Positions 11,568 to 24,545 are shown, counted from the stretch's first letter. The stretch is 64,000 nt of DNA from Pomphorhynchus laevis (GCA_012934845.2 WNNJ02001213.1:1-64000); one strand, 5' to 3'. Made by a program: numbers and translations. The notes: generated by a model not told the origin, from the letters alone.

Positions 11568-13470
11568 TAATCTCAAATGTCAATTCATAATCCTAAATCC
11601 GTATTCAATGATGCTAATTTCAACAACAAAAATAAACACATTGGTTCACTTGTTGATACTGATGGTTGCACATTGATTAAATATGATGACATAGCGAATG
11701 CTTTCGCTCAACATTTTTGCATAGGAGTTCGTAAATCCCCCTCCGTCACCTATGCCTAGTACTGTCCATCGAATATAAACATTCTTCAGATGTTTTCTGT
11801 TAATGATGTAGTGCTAGAGCTCAAGCGGCTTAAATCGTCAGGTTCTATTTGTCCTGATCGTTTACCACCGGTATTTCTCAAGAATATCGCTGATGTTATC
11901 GGCATACCACTATATTGGATTTGTGTCGCCTCCTTGTACTTCGGTTGTGCCCCATTGAATTGGAAACTTTCGTTGATAAGGCCCGTTTTGAAGAAAGGTG
12001 ATCCATCTTCAGTTGAAAATTATCGCCCGGTAAGTCTAACGTGTGTATTCTGTCGAGTTTTGGAAAGGATAATATACCGCATTCTAAGCGATTATCTAGA
12101 ATCCAACAAATTATTGTGTAACAATCAACATGGATTTCGAAGGGATCGCTCAACAATCACTAATCTCTTGATTGCCCAGAATAGCTGGGGTTCGTTAGTT
12201 GATAAGGGCTTTGATGTTGATATAGTATTTTTTGATTTTTCAAAAGCGTTTGATATGGTTCCACATGACATCTTGATTCAGAAAATGCCTGCTCTAAACA
12301 TTGATCCACTTATTATTCGCAGGATAAAAGAATTTTTATCGTACAGATTCTATCAGGTTGTTGGAAATGGTTCTCTTTCTGATCCTTATCCGGTCAATGT
12401 TGGAGTTCCGCAGGGTTCGGTCCTCGGCCCATTGTTATTCTGTATTTTCATTAATGACCTTCCTTCCATTTTGAATTCACACTCTCTCTTATATGCAGAC
12501 GACCTAAAAATTTGGCAGGCTATCCGGTCAGATTCGGACACGGTGCTAGTCCAATCGGATATCGACAGCATTTCCGACTGGGCTTATATGAATGGTCTGT
12601 CACTGAATATATCGAAGTGTGATTGTATGCGTTTACAATCACACAGTCATAGTGTGTATCCAACTTATCATCTTGAGGATAAGAACATTAAAACAGTAAC
12701 TCGTCTTAGCGACCTTGGAATAGTAGTTGCGAATGATTTTTCGACTAGTTGGAATACCGAGTTGGCTTGCTCAAAAGCAAATCGAATGGTTGGGATGATC
12801 CGTAGAACTTTTAGTGTGTTGAGTCCAGTTTCATTTAGAGCACTCGCCAACGCATTTGTGATCAGTCATCTTACCTATGCATCACAATGTTCGTTCCCAA
12901 GAACAGTATACGAGAAAAGTATAATTGAAAATGTGCTGCGCCAGGCAACAAAGCTCGTAAATTCACTTAAAGCCTTACCTTATAATGATAGGCTAAAAAA
13001 AACTTGGTATGGTTTCTATAAGCGACCTTCGGTTTCGGCGAGATATGTGTTCAACATGGGAAGCTTTACACTCGGGAAATCACGTCTTAAGAGAATTGAT
13101 GACTGTCTGGAAAAGTCGGGCTTTGCGTGGACACTATTTTACTTTAGCCCATCGCCGAGTTATACGCTCTAAAACTGTACAATTTGGACACCGAATCGTA
13201 GGTAAGTGGAACCGATTAAGTGAAGAAATTGTCAACTCAAGATCGGTTTCAGCACTCAAACATGAACTTTTTTGAGTTTATAATGCCAAACTAACTAGTA
13301 GTAAGATAGACGATAAAAACCTAAGGCTATTATAATATAATTATATTATTTATTATTCATGATAATAACTATGACAATATTTGAGTGCAATCAACTACGT
13401 CGGTTACTGTATTTGTAGTACTGCCGTATTGTACATGCTACGATTTGAATAAATTCAACAATAATTAAAA
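11568..13470 (+). mobile_element. Family B LINE, RT half, moderately preserved
   Basis: 5'-truncated copy beginning in the linker before the RT (SIHNPKSVFNDANFNN, DDIANAFAQHF). One stop near 11757 separates this from the RT frame, and one frame change at about 13000 separates the RT from the C-terminal part (LRELMTVWKSRALRGH..RRVIRSKTVQFGHRIVGKWNRLSEEIV). The 3' UTR extends to about 13470 with GTATTGTACATGCTACG and AATAAA, resembling other B tails. Its closest relative here is the copy at 41.5 kb. Confidence 0.9.
11790..13172 (+). pseudogene. Family B ORF2 reverse transcriptase domain
   Basis: An open 460-codon stretch holding a complete RT core: DRLPPVFLKNIADVI, LNWKLSLIRPVLKKGD, NYRPVSLTCVFCRVLERI, QHGFRRDRSTITNLL, FFDFSKAFDMVPHD, GVPQGSVLGPLLFCIF and YADDLKIW. 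All catalytic aspartates are present. The endonuclease is missing and the natural C-terminus lies in another frame, so no functional ORF2 protein can be made. It would have copied its own RNA at nicked chromosomal DNA. Confidence 0.85.
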
Positions 13471-16168
13471 CTAGCAGGTAAATATTTATTTAGCTTTTTT
13501 ATACAATTGTAAACATCATTCAAACATTTCCTGCGAATAAACGCACATAAAATTAAAAATTAATTAGACCTTAAAAATATTTTAAATGAAAATTATTTGA
13601 AAGGAAAATTAATTATTTAAAAGGAAAAATGATTTTAAATACATATAAAATTTATAAAAATAAAGCGTAAATATAATATCTACAAAATCGCATTTTAGAT
13701 ACTCTATTTTTAAGGACCAGAATTCGACAGCAAAACGCGATAGCGCATTTTAATCAGACTGATGCAGTAACGAAATTATTTATCTATGCATTCTTCATAA
13801 ATATCTTGATATTAATAGCACTATATCGTAATACCATGTCAAATAAAATAATTCAAAATATTGTATAGATGATATGTGTTTCTTAATGGACATTTGATCC
13901 CTTACTTTGTATTATAAGATACTTTACTTCGTATTATAGGAATATAATAACAGATATATCTGTATTTATCTTAAGATATCTATATTAAAATCAATATTAC
14001 TATTTCCATACCTTAAAAGATAAAGTTGTAAATATACTTATTATTTCTCATTTATAATTATTTCTCTCAAAATTGAAATATAAAAATAATTTTTTACTAT
14101 ATTAATACAGCGACGAACCAAAAATGATGCTGCTTTTAATTACCTTTCAGCAAAACAATGAAAATTATTGTCTGTTAAGTTTCTACTAGAAAAAAAAACG
14201 TACACGAAACACAAATCTACATTTTTGTTTCTTTTGTATTAATTTTTGATTAAATCTAAATTTAATCGTCGTTTTCTTAATCGCCGTAAAGAATTTTAAA
14301 TTATAAAACAGTCACCAGATCGCTACCTTCTGTTAGAAGAAGGTAGAATTATAGTCTAATTCTATAGAATTATACTGTTCGTCTGCAAAACAGGCCATTT
14401 AACGCATCGATCGAAATAAAACATAGGTCAGTAAAATAAGGGCAATACTATTTTTGAAGACTATTAATTTGCAATTAATAATAGGAAAACATTCATTTTT
14501 CAATTATAATTATTGCATTTTGTGACAAATTTAAAGTTCAATAACTGATAAAACTTTAAATACAAGCTTTAAACAGCTTTCTATTAAAAACGAATTTATT
14601 TTGTTGTCATTTTAAAAAGTTGCAAGAGTTATTTTTTGTTGCAAGAATTTTCATTTACTAAATTTAAATTTCATTTAATTTACTAAAATTTTATTACATA
14701 AAATTTTGTTTATATATCGCTTATAAAAGTGGTATATAACCGGCTCAATCATGTCGAAATTACCAACATATCTAACGTATATTATCTCAGCAATATATAG
14801 ATTACGTTAGATAAATTAGTTTTAAATAATCAGCATAAGGGATTTTTCATACTCAGCCAGGATTCATATTCTTTGAAATCGTTCTTAAAACAGGATCGAT
14901 TGTTCAACATAAAGATCGATTGTCAATCATTAAAGAAGATGAACTGTCAGCCCATTAATTAAATAATATATAAATACTTTCGAGTGTAATGCTTTCGTAG
15001 AATTACGTTAAGTACGATTATCAAAGAATCATTAGGATCCGATGGATTATTTTACTTGGTTTTCCATTACTTTGGAAGAAGGAGAAATCAGTAACGAATA
15101 AGAATTTCTACCGGGAATGTATTTATGTTCTCATAGCAAAAATTATAAAGATTGTTAGCATGATACATTCGATCAGTGGACTTCATTTTCTCCGTAATGT
15201 ACCGATTTTAAAGAGTACTATCGTTGTATGCAATTATATTCGATTAAATATAATATAGATGAACAAATAGCAGTTTACATCAGAGAAAGTTAATTGTACC
15301 TATGTATTTACTCCTTCTATACAGGGTCAATGTCATCATAAACGCTTATATGGTTGATTATTCTACGAAGTGTTGAAACTCTGCTAGGATAATGGTTTTT
15401 CTTGATGCCTTATTGGATTACAGTACTAGTGTAAACAGCTTAATTGTATGAATTCGTAATACTACAAACTTGTGTGTATACACCTATATGCTGTCATAAG
15501 CACACTGACTTGTTATCTTTGCAATGGACTTATTATCCCAGCTACATTAATCAGTACTAATGCTGTAATTATAACTATTTTTAAACATTTTCAAATATTT
15601 TTACATAAATTAAAAATATTTTTTAGCTTTTGTTTAATGATTAATAATAATCTAAAATTATTGATTTAATTATAATTAACAATGCAGCAAGCAATGACTT
15701 TCAAAAATATGAATAGTGCAAAACATTTTAAATTCCAGTAAAATTGTGGTTGTTGAGAGTAAAAACGTTATCTACAACATGCCAATTATGTATCTAGCGC
15801 TGAATACAAAAATACGATTAGTTTATAAATGTCTTGATACAATTAAGAATTTATTATATTTGCGCATCCAAAAGAGTAAAAAACTTAATATCGATACACT
15901 TCAGACCTCTAAAAATAATTAATGACGAAAATTATCAATTATATAGTCATTAAATAGTCATGTTATGACATTTTTAGAAAATTGTCAAATATCGGAAACT
16001 GGCTTGAAATGGAAAATCAAATTCATTTTTGTTAATATCTAATTTAGTTGGTTCTGAATTGTAAACAGTTTGAAAGTATGAGTAATATTGGAAATTTTGA
16101 TTAGCTCTATTTTAAGTTATTGTTAGATGATGCATAAAGCACTTAACAAATGCGACTTTTAAACTATT

Positions 16169-16236
16169 TAAAAATATAATATTTAGATTTTCTAAAAATG
16201 TCATAAAAATATAATATTTACGATTTTCTATAAATG
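16169..16236. repeat. Short tandem duplication, about 33-nt unit
   Basis: AAAAATATAATATTTA..GATTTTCTA appears twice head to tail with two or three differences. Confidence 0.6.
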
Positions 16237-17114
16237 AAAATCGTATATTCAATGATAAAAATATTAATTGCTATCATTCACAAATATACCGAAATTTGCT
16301 ACTTTGTGCTAAGATATATGTAAACCTGCGTTTTAGAATAAGCAAATATTATATATTTTTAAGCAAATATATTTGCTTAAAATATCAGTTTTTCATTATA
16401 ATAAATTTAAAATCAAAAATCAAATTTTGATATTTTTGATGCACTATGATGTGTTATACAACCATTAAAATCATTAGAAAAATAAACTACGACAGTTAAG
16501 CGGCTATATGAGAGGTCAGCTTAACTAATAATTGTGTCCATCCTATAAAATACCGGCAATATATCAACAGTCAATAGTTTTATGATATTTATTGTAAATA
16601 TGTATTAATATGATATTTATTGTAAACTATGTGGTTATTTAAAAATTATGTGGTCATATTTTTTAATTTTGTATATCCTAGCTAAGTTCTCTTCAGTTCA
16701 CGAACATTACGAAATTTTAGCATTTATTTTAAAAATACTATTTATTTTTTAATTATTGAGTTAAAAAAATTCTGAAATGATCTGAACTAAATTAAAAAAG
16801 ATTGATTTAAGTGCCTGTATTTTCCTTTTTTCTAAACCTTTACTTGATATATCCAGTAAAATAAATACAAATATCCCCACAAGAGAGATTTAGATATCTG
16901 GATCCACTATTATGCTGATTAGTGATCAACAGCCGTAATGAGTTGGATCGAAAAGGTTAAAGTAAACTTTTACAAGAGCATACACCTTTGAAATGTATTA
17001 TTGAGTTCACAGATAAAAGCTATGCTGGAAAATCGGTGATTGATGGATCGTACATACCTTTTTTAGAACAAAAGTACTTTATAGCATTTATATTTCACAT
17101 TAAAATTTTATATT

Positions 17115-17140
17115 TTACGCAGACTCAGCTGATCTGATTT
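17115..17140 (+). repeat. Dispersed AGACTCAG(TTA)GCTGAT repeat, copy 1
   Basis: TACGCAGACTCAGCTGATCTGATT; relatives lie at 20254, 22880 and 44992 and inverted at 23577. Each direct copy follows AT-rich DNA. Origin unknown; possibly a MITE or SINE end. Confidence 0.5.
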
Positions 17141-17359
17141 ATCTTTGGGTCATATCTACATAAATCATTATCTCTATTATCAAAGATCAATATTATTAAT
17201 GCAGTGTACGTGTGATATATTTGAATTAATTTATAAATTATATTTATAAATTAATTATTTACATACTAAAATATAACATTTAAGGGTGTAGTTTGCAATT
17301 GTGCTCGTCGCGCTTTTTGTTATGCAGTTAAGCTGATAGAGCAACTTGCAGGCACTTAA

Positions 17360-18062
17360 CATGAATCATGTGAGCAAGAACGAGTTATCCGTGAATTATA
17401 TGTTACTTGGAAAGCTTTACATATCCGAAGCAGGTACTAAAAAGTTATTTATTTTTCGTTCCGGTAATAGATTACGTGATCATTCACTGTGCTTAAGTCG
17501 CTAGAGGATAACTCGCTCAGGAACGGTGCAATTCGGGCAAAAGATCATAAGTCAATGGAACCGACTGAATGGAGATATTGTACAAGCGCAGACAGTGAAG
17601 GGGTTTACGACCAAGATCTTCGACAACTGCAGGGCATTTAATTCCTTAGACTTAATATTCTGGCAATGCGCTGATGGTTTAGGAAATTATTTTGTTGAAC
17701 TGCTTAACAAGTTAAAGAGGAAGATAGTTGCCGAGCGTCATCGAAGAGAAAGCCGCGATGTTTTAAGCGAGTTAGCAGGTGAAAGTAGTAACACTGGTGG
17801 TCGGGCTTAAGATTAAGCACTATGAAGATGAACATTGAAAACGAGTTTAGCATTGTTGGCGCAGGCGGTTAGTTGACGGCGTTGATTTACAATTTTAACT
17901 TGATTTTAATTATGTTCTTTATTTTTTTATTGGGATATGTTTTGACTAATTTACATATTTAACATTGATATGCCTTGTTTTTTTTATTATTTATTTCTTG
18001 TTTGCATCATTGTGTTGCAGTTATAAACTTTGCTCGTTATACATTGCCTAAGCATAATAACT
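17360..18062 (+). mobile_element. Family B LINE, C-terminal fragment
   Basis: The VQFGQKIISQWNRLNGDIVQA segment near 17523-17590 matches the last 40 codons of the B ORF2 at 41.5 kb. Weak upstream similarity (VIRELYVTWKALH) starts near 17385. The frame then runs open to about 17810 past the normal B stop. The 3' tail at about 18015-18062 (GCAGTTATAAACTTTGCTCG..ATAATAAC) is a diverged B tail. Confidence 0.7.
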
Positions 18063-18374
18063 TATACCCCGTTAATCAACCATATTTCTACGGTAAATTT
18101 AAAACCATTTTATAAAATTAGATGGATAACAAAACATTTAAATATAAGTATCTGAGTATTATATATGATGTATTATATTTAATGTTTTGATTTACTACAG
18201 AAATAACAAAACCAAAATCTGGACTTATTAGAAATAATAAGGCAGCGCAACTCAAATAAATTATTTATAAATGCTGGTTCATATAGGAACAATCTGGTAA
18301 TTCAATTTTTATAATTTTTATCAATTTTTATCATTAAAGAATGTAATTTAAGATAAAAATCGAAGTTCGACATT

Positions 18375-18629
18375 CCGTTAAATTTCGAACTATAAAGTTG
18401 TGGAATTCACTAAGCACGAGTACAGTTGAACTTATGCGATATGTGTTTGATTTGGAAGATTTTGCATATGCCAAATCATACTTTGTCCGGCATTTAACAT
18501 ATTCGCGCAGGCCGCTGTTTACGTGGGCATTCTTTAGTTTGAAGCGGATTGTTCATACGATGACAATTAAACACCGAACTGTGAAGTTGTGGAATTCGCT
18601 AAGCACGAATACAGTTGAAGCTGAACCGC
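18375..18629 (+). mobile_element. LINE ORF2 C-terminus, internally duplicated
   Basis: The segment RTIKLWNSLSTSTVE near 18390 is repeated as RTVKLWNSLSTNTVEAE near 18573, about 183 bp apart. Between them lies FVRHLTYSRRPLFTWAF..LKRIVHTMT, the usual order in CR1-like C-termini (R..L.RGH.F.L...RT..FG.RI.N.WN.L). Either a local duplication or two stacked truncated insertions, probably family B or C. It directly abuts the family D fragment. Confidence 0.6.
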
Positions 18630-20160
18630 TAATGTCTATATCCGTATAGATGATAGTCACAAGAATCGTGACCTCCTGGATAGGATTATAGATAGCGGTA
18701 ATGACATGGTACTTGGTAACTTCAACAACAGGACTGGTCGTTGGATTAATTCAGCACTCCGTAGAGCAAATAACGGTTATCATATTCATAAACCACCGTC
18801 CCCCACCTTTCATTGCACATCAACAACTTCACTCCTCGACTTATTACTGCTCCACGAGAGGTGGTTGTTGAAACCTCACTGTACGGAGCAGTCGCGACAA
18901 CATTTGTCCACTTCTCGTGACTTGGTAAGGATAAGGCAAGCATTGCTTCCCTTAATCCAGCCCAGTCTTCCTTCTGGAAGATATTCAAGAAGTTTGTCTG
19001 TTGGAGGGATAGAGCATTAGGCTAGATTGGAAAAAATAGGTATTGACAAAGTTTCGAGAAGTCACTATCTCTACATAGTTATGGAGCCACTCAATCACCT
19101 CAACAATCTCGCCTTGGTGTGACTTCAGGAGTAGGGATTTATCTGTCACAGATATCCTAAACTTCTAAGACCACTTCCGGGCGCCCCTAAATCCCACGCG
19201 CCACTCTCACTTGGGTTTGTCAGCTTTTGACAGACAGTCAGAGAAAGGAGGTCGCCATCACAATGCTATTAGCCTCCCCGTCCGATATTGCTAGCATAAA
19301 TATTAGCAGACGTGTGTTGTTACCCAAAAGCAAATCGATTTCATGTCCTACTAAAGATCTGCGACCCATTTCAATTCAAAACTCCCTCATCTCCATTTAC
19401 GAAAAAGCGAAAGTAGGCGAAACTTAATACCACTAAGTTTCCATGGGTTCGTCAAAGGTCGTTTGGTCCATTCAGCTGTAGGTGAAGTGCATCAGTTTTG
19501 TCAGGAGAATAGTCATCAACTTGCTGTGGCTGTTTTCCTTGATTTTTCTGCTGCATTTGACCGCATCTCCATTCCCTTTGTTATCTCTTCTCTCAGGTCA
19601 CTTGGGTTTCCCGCGAGAATTGTTAACAGGGTTGAGATACTGCTGTACACCAAGCTATTCTATTATGAAGACGACCCTAATGCGTGTCAGTTCTATCCTA
19701 TTACAGGTGTGCCCCAAGGATCACCTCTTTCTCCTATCTTGTTTCTTGCTGCTTCCATTGAACTCTTTAAAATATTTAAACGCGAACAACGTCTAGTGGT
19801 ATACCTGATGACACCACAGCCCTGTTCTCTGAATGCAGGTGCAAAGACGTAGTCTCGGGCATCAGCCGATTCGTTTTAAGATTAAAAGACCATTTAACCC
19901 GGTCCAATCTTATTTTGAACTATGCCAAATCGCAGGTGATAGTTTTCCATGGCGCTCCTGCAACAAAGCTAAAACTTAAGAGATTCGCACTCTCCTCCAT
20001 TTTGACTAATCAACCACTCCCTAGATAGTTCGCCTCGATTGGATTCTTCGGGGGGAGGGTGAAATACCCCGAGTGGTTCAGTCGGAGAGCGGCGTGCTGG
20101 ATTGTTTGGAGGGCTCAGATCCCTTTGGACCTGATGCCGTGAAGTTTGGCGGGACTTAAA
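18630..20160 (+). mobile_element. Family D LINE fragment with internal deletion
   Basis: Starts in the endonuclease (NRDLLDRII..GNDMVLGNFNNRTGRWINSALRRA), where the usual GDFN reads GNFN. After DLV near 18925 about 330 bp are missing relative to the copy at 51.7 kb. The linker follows (shadowed by AGATATTCAAGAAG near 18980), then the same AGCTTTTGACAG break at 19222 seen in the full copy. The RT comes next (EVAITMLLASPSDIASINISRR, DLRPISIQNSLISIYEKA, VFLDFSAAFDRISIPFV, GVPQGSPLSPILF). The YADD region is disrupted near 19800. The C-terminal SRRAACWIVWRAQIPLDLMP lies at 20080-20145. Confidence 0.85.
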
Positions 20161-20164
20161 GAAA

Positions 20165-20280
20165 ATCTAAAAACAATTATTAATTTTATTATTTAATTAT
20201 TAAATTTTGATTTAGCATTATTATGTTTTGTTTATTTTATAATTATATAACAATACGTAGACTCAGTTAGCTGATTTAAT
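20165..20280 (+). repeat. Dispersed AT-rich repeat inserted in the family D 3' UTR
   Basis: AT-rich DNA ending in TACGTAGACTCAGTTAGCTGATTTAAT (20254-20280). It interrupts the D 3' UTR: D coding sequence ends at 20145 and D-like UTR resumes near 20281. The AT-rich part resembles sequence before the copies at 22880 and 44992, so the repeat is probably about 100 bp long. Confidence 0.5.
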
Positions 20281-20520
20281 GGTTTCGGCATAGATTAACT
20301 GTTTTTGTTCCTTGTCTCCTTTTTATTTATGATTAGTTTAGTTATCGGTTGTGTTTTTTAACAAAATCCTTATTATGGATAAATTCAAGCATAACATTAT
20401 GAGCGTAATGTATGTTTTGCTACTACCGCACACAAATCCATGATCTAATTTAATTTTTCAATATAATGTGATGCAACTATTGAGCTATGCTTGTATTGTT
20501 GTCGTGTATAAATGATAACA
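20281..20520 (+). mobile_element. Family D 3' UTR remnant followed by a family B tail
   Basis: GTTCCTTGTCTCC..TTTAGTTATCGGTTGTG..AAATCCTTATTATGG resembles the D 3' UTR at 55.7 kb. From about 20440, GCAACTATTGAGCTATGCTTG and TGTTGTCGTGTATAA is a family B 3' tail. A short B insertion next to or into the D UTR is the simplest reading. Confidence 0.45.
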
Positions 20521-22220
20521 TTTATGTTAGATGAATGATATTTCGGATAAATATCAATATTTATCAAAATTTAATTGAAATATATAATTTTCAGAGCTGA
20601 AATTATATTGCAATATAATTACGTTGATTTGTGTATCAGCCATTACAAATTAATTAAAAGCAATTTTAAATTATCTATATTTTTATACAAGCTCAGAGCA
20701 TAAAGTATATTGCAATGTGATTACGTTGGTTCGTTCATAAGTCAATACGAATTTAAAATTGTTTAAATAATAAATTAAATATTAGAATATACATTTAAAA
20801 TATGATTTAAGAAAATAGTTAAACAATCTTTCTATTAAAATAAATGGTAACTTTTATATACGTGCTAGAAATTGGTTTTTAGAGAACATGTCGTAATTAA
20901 AAATCTGTTATTTAGGATTAATATTTTGTAATTAAAAATATTTTTACTGCAATGTTTTCTTTTATAAATCAATAAATAATCCGATTTATCATTTTTAATA
21001 ATATTTAATTTAATTATTTTTTAATTTAGCATTATTTAATCATAAATCGTATTTCGGTACGATAAAGATTTTAATAACAAAGCTCTATCATGATAAAAGC
21101 TGTGTTTATTTCGTATTTTTCTCGTATTTTAGTTATTTTATTTCAATTAATTGATTATGGTAATTATAAATAGTTTTGCAAAAATACACTTTTAAAATAT
21201 AAGCTAAAACGCGCTTTAAACAAATTTGATAAAATTACCGTTATATTCTAAATTCAAATATAAAAAATAATTGAACATTTACATAAGATGAATTTACCCT
21301 TTGTAATACATCAAATATGGTAATGCCATTTCAATCCTGTCTTGTGCATTGAAAAATCATATTTGATCAAACGATTCAACTTAAATCGTTTCTTGTAAAT
21401 TGTCTCTCTCGTTCTTGAAATTTTACATTCTATTTTCTCCATATTCTATACTGTCGCAGATGTTACAATTTATAAAAACGCAAATTAATCTGTAACCGGT
21501 TATGACAGCCAAACGATAGAAAACCTGTATTGGGATTTTGAGAGACAAAATTTAAAACTACACAGTTTGCATTTTGCGGAGAGTATTCAACTTTACGTAA
21601 ATAAAAACGTTATGGATAAAGCGAAAAACGTATATGAAAAAGATAGTACATGTTTTACTTGGAAACATTAAGATCATCAGTTACGAAACGAATTAATTGT
21701 TAAATCGTAAATCGAAACAATTCCATTGTAATCTCACATGTTCAATGCACAGATACCTTAAAGGCAACTTTACAAGTATTAATCTTGTAAAGATTACATA
21801 TTTAATATCATCTTAAAAAACCTATTTTGCTAAATATAATAAACTTGTAGGAACTTGGTAATTAATTTTTATTTACGATCCAAAGAAACATCAGTATGCC
21901 GATAGCTACTTATATCCTCAGAACACAATTTTACGAACATTTTTGTTCGTTATTTAAATATCGTTTGATTCAATTTTGTCTATTATTAATTCCTACAATT
22001 TGATCTTGTAATTATTTACATGATTGAATATACAAATAAATGATTCACATATCTCTGGTTTAGTATAATAGCGGCCTCAAGCACTAACGTACAGTATTTC
22101 CATTGATATTTCGGCATCTTATTTTCATTGATTTCAATTCTATAATTTTTATTTCTTCTTGGCATGTGATGCTTTAAACAATGACACGTACTGAGATTTA
22201 CTCTAACAATCCCAGGGATT
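20521..22220. other. AT-rich sequence, nothing recognised
   Basis: Only short frames. A weak pair of similar segments (AGAGCTGAAATTATATTGCAATATAATTACGTTG near 20595; CAGAGCATAAAGTATATTGCAATGTG near 20694) suggests an old duplication. Confidence 0.5.
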
Positions 22221-22275
22221 ATTGTTTCGAAATGGGACATTTCAAAATGTCCCATTTCAATTTGGACGAAACAAT
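22221..22275. repeat. Nested hairpin around a 14-bp perfect inverted repeat
   Basis: GAAATGGGACATTT (22229-22242) and its exact complement (22245-22258) are separated by CA. The outer ATTGTTTC (22221-22228) and GAAACAAT (22268-22275) also pair. Confidence 0.7.
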
Positions 22276-22879
22276 TTTTCTGAATGTAAAGGCATTTAAT
22301 TGTTTAATCTTCTTAGCTTTTATTCAATTGTATTCAACAAATTGTAATTTTTTCAATACTGCTGTAATTCAATAAATTATAATTTGTTCAATTTGTTTTG
22401 AATAATTTGTTCATGTTATTCAGTCAAATTATTATTCTGAAATGAAAATACGAAAAATAACTACGAAAAGATTTGCGAGTGGATTTATAGTTGGGAATTT
22501 TTGCTATTAGAAACCACAAAAATAATACATCGAGAACTGTATAAGTGAAATTTTGGTATTTTTATTTAACATATAACTCATATGTACGAGTTCCTACATT
22601 TCTTAAATACCGCACATTAGTTCAAATTTAATGAACACTTATTATGTAATTATGATAAGGTGTATGCGCTAACACGATCTGGTCCCGCTACTTTGTTATC
22701 TCGAAAAATAAGAGCAAAAAATGCGATTGCATATCAATTCTCCTAATGACCTCTAATCCTTATTATGATACATAGTTTGCTCTTTATTAGTCATAACATA
22801 AAAATTGATTTTTATTTTAAATCTCTAATTATTTAAATTATATTTAGAATTATGTTTTAATTTATAAATAATATAAAAT

Positions 22880-22907
22880 ATGTAGACTCAGTTATCTGGT
22901 CTGATTA
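22880..22907 (+). repeat. Dispersed AGACTCAG repeat, copy 3
   Basis: ATGTAGACTCAGTTATCTGG..CTGATT. With the inverted copy at 23577-23602 it could form the imperfect terminal inverted repeats of a 720-bp element; no clear target duplication. Confidence 0.5.
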
Positions 22908-23576
22908 TATTATGATCAAACCATTTCCTAAATGCCTTCATTTTAATTCGCTGGGCGAAACTTTATTTTATTTCATTCTAATGTAATATTCACTTCCTAA
23001 CAAGAGCAAGGTATTTCGCAACTTCAAAATTGGTGTAAAGATCAAATCGGATTTTACCTGCTATATCCTTGTTTAAATACACTGGTGTACTACATTCAAC
23101 GTCGACTTCGGTTCTCATTTTCGTTGAAGTCGTAAGAATTTTTGCAAAACTTACCTAACGTTGCTACTGTGTTATAATAATTAGTGAACATTGTTGACTT
23201 TGTTACTTTTTCAACAAAGTGCTAAATGAATGTGCGACAAAATCTAGATAGCAAATGTGTCAGTGCTTCATTCTACTGCAGCATTTTAGCGCTTTAGCTT
23301 AAAGAAATTATTATATATAAATAGCAAGTACGAATAAGCGAATGTGTTTAATAAAAATGCTGTCTTCCAAATTGAAACTATTGTTAATATTAAATAATTT
23401 ACTAGGCACTGATACGTTGCTACTTTTGTAATAGAAACTTAAACTTATATCCCACTAGTATTGAAACTAAAAAACGTAGTTTCAGTGGTACTAAATTTAA
23501 TGTAATAACGGGGATGCGAATTTATGAATTCTGATTAAACGATATCACTAAGCAGTGAGTAACATTTGAAATAAAA

Positions 23577-23602
23577 CAGATCAAATCAGCTAAGTCTATG
23601 GA
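23577..23602 (-). repeat. Dispersed AGACTCAG repeat, inverted copy
   Basis: The minus strand reads CATAGACTTAGCTGATTTGATC, like the other copies but lacking four bases after AGACT. Confidence 0.5.
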
Positions 23603-23689
23603 TTTATATACCTTTTTATCATTAATATTAGTTTTATTAAATTAAGACTACCTATATATAAATAATATACGATGTATCGGAATAGAAAT

Positions 23690-24190
23690 TATAGGTCATC
23701 AATATTTAATGTATTACATTTTATATTATATGGTATGCATGAATGCTCATGCAAAAATGTTTCTTGTAAATTTAAATATGCTATCTTTACGATATAAATT
23801 AATAGTAGTTTTAATTAATGTTAATTTAATGTTCATATCTAGATAAATACTTTCTTTATCATTAATATTGGTTTTGTTAAGAATGAGGCTACCTGGATAA
23901 ATTTGTTAGCTTATTGAATAAAAATTGTTAGAATTAAATACACATATATCATCAATGTATCGAAACATATATTTCATATATTTATATTGTTTAGATTTAG
24001 TTTTTACACACTTATGAACAAATTCATATTCTATAAAGCTTAAAAACAAGTCAGCTATAATTGGGCTACTATTACCTCCCATTGGAACACTTGTTATTTG
24101 TCTAAATATAGATTTCCCTACTTTTAAATAATTTTGATTTATTAAAATATTTAAGGATTTTAATAATTCAATTTTATCCATATATTTTTA
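23690..24190 (-). mobile_element. Penelope-like (or related) RT fragment, copy 1
   Basis: The minus-strand frame from 24181 to 23906 contains SIFRQITSVPMGGNSSPIIADLFLSF and YMFRYIDDICVFN. These fit the RT motifs of a lineage with (I)PMG.N.SP..ADLF..YE and RYIDD. Downstream (23900-23740) IYPGSLILNKTN, IYLDMNIKL and NLYRK match the block that follows RYIDD in that lineage. I believe this is Penelope-like, but the subfamily is uncertain. No GIY-YIG domain was found next to it. A diverged copy in the same orientation starts 350 bp to the right. Confidence 0.6.
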
Positions 24191-24230
24191 TTTACTTGAT
24201 AAATTAAATTTTTCTTAGATATGCGTTATA

Positions 24231-24482
24231 GTTATTATAACATATATATGTGTATCTTTTGATATACAAAGATATCTAAGATATATTGATGTATATCTTA
24301 CATCAATTGTTTGATTACAGTCTGACACACTGTTGGATTGGCGTTGCTGGGATAGGATAGTTATTGTAACATATATGTATATCTTTTGATATACAGAGAT
24401 ATCTAAGATATATTGATGTGTATCTTACATCAATTGTTTGATTACAGTCTGACACTGTTGGATTGACGTTTATGGGATAGGA
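24231..24482. repeat. Tandem dimer of a roughly 125-bp unit
   Basis: Units 24231-24359 and 24360-24482 share GTTATT.TAACATATAT, TATCTTTTGATATACA.AGA and ATCAATTGTTTGATTACAG, ending in CTGTTGGATTG.CGTT..TGGGATAGGA. They differ by a few substitutions and small indels. They separate the two Penelope-like RT fragments. Confidence 0.75.
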
Positions 24483-24545
24483 ACGTTATAGTTCCTATTC
24501 CTAAAAGGTATCCGGATCTAACTTGCTCTGACTTTCGACCAATTT
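24482..24545 (+). mobile_element. Tiny LINE RT fragment
   Basis: One open reading of about 22 codons: NVIVPIPKRYPDLTCSDFRP then ISC. It matches the V.PIPK......DFRPIS segment just before RT motif 1 in I/Jockey/R1-type LINEs. Cut off on the right by the second Penelope-like copy. Confidence 0.6.

Larger units (their letters stand above)
13471..17355. other. Long AT-rich stretch, no gene recognised
   Basis: Nearly 4 kb with only short frames of no recognisable content. Contains TATCTAACGTA/TACGTTAGATA inverted repeats near 14767-14815, a 33-nt near-duplicate at 16169-16236 and one copy of the dispersed AGACTCAG repeat at 17115. Could be decayed transposon or intronic DNA. Confidence 0.5.
22276..23689. 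other. AT-rich stretch with a possible MITE
   Basis: No coding sequence recognised. Direct and inverted AGACT..GCTGAT repeats at 22880 and 23577 could be the ends of a 720-bp non-coding DNA transposon. Confidence 0.4.

Noticed and set aside
15472-15922. Two short plus-strand frames in AT-rich DNA
   Set aside because: Low-complexity Ile/Leu/Lys/Asn-rich translations, as expected by chance.
22221-22285. Hammerhead-like reading of GTCC..GGAC followed by GAAAC
   Set aside because: A stem II and GAAAC can be drawn, but no CUGANGA box precedes it; better explained as a plain hairpin.
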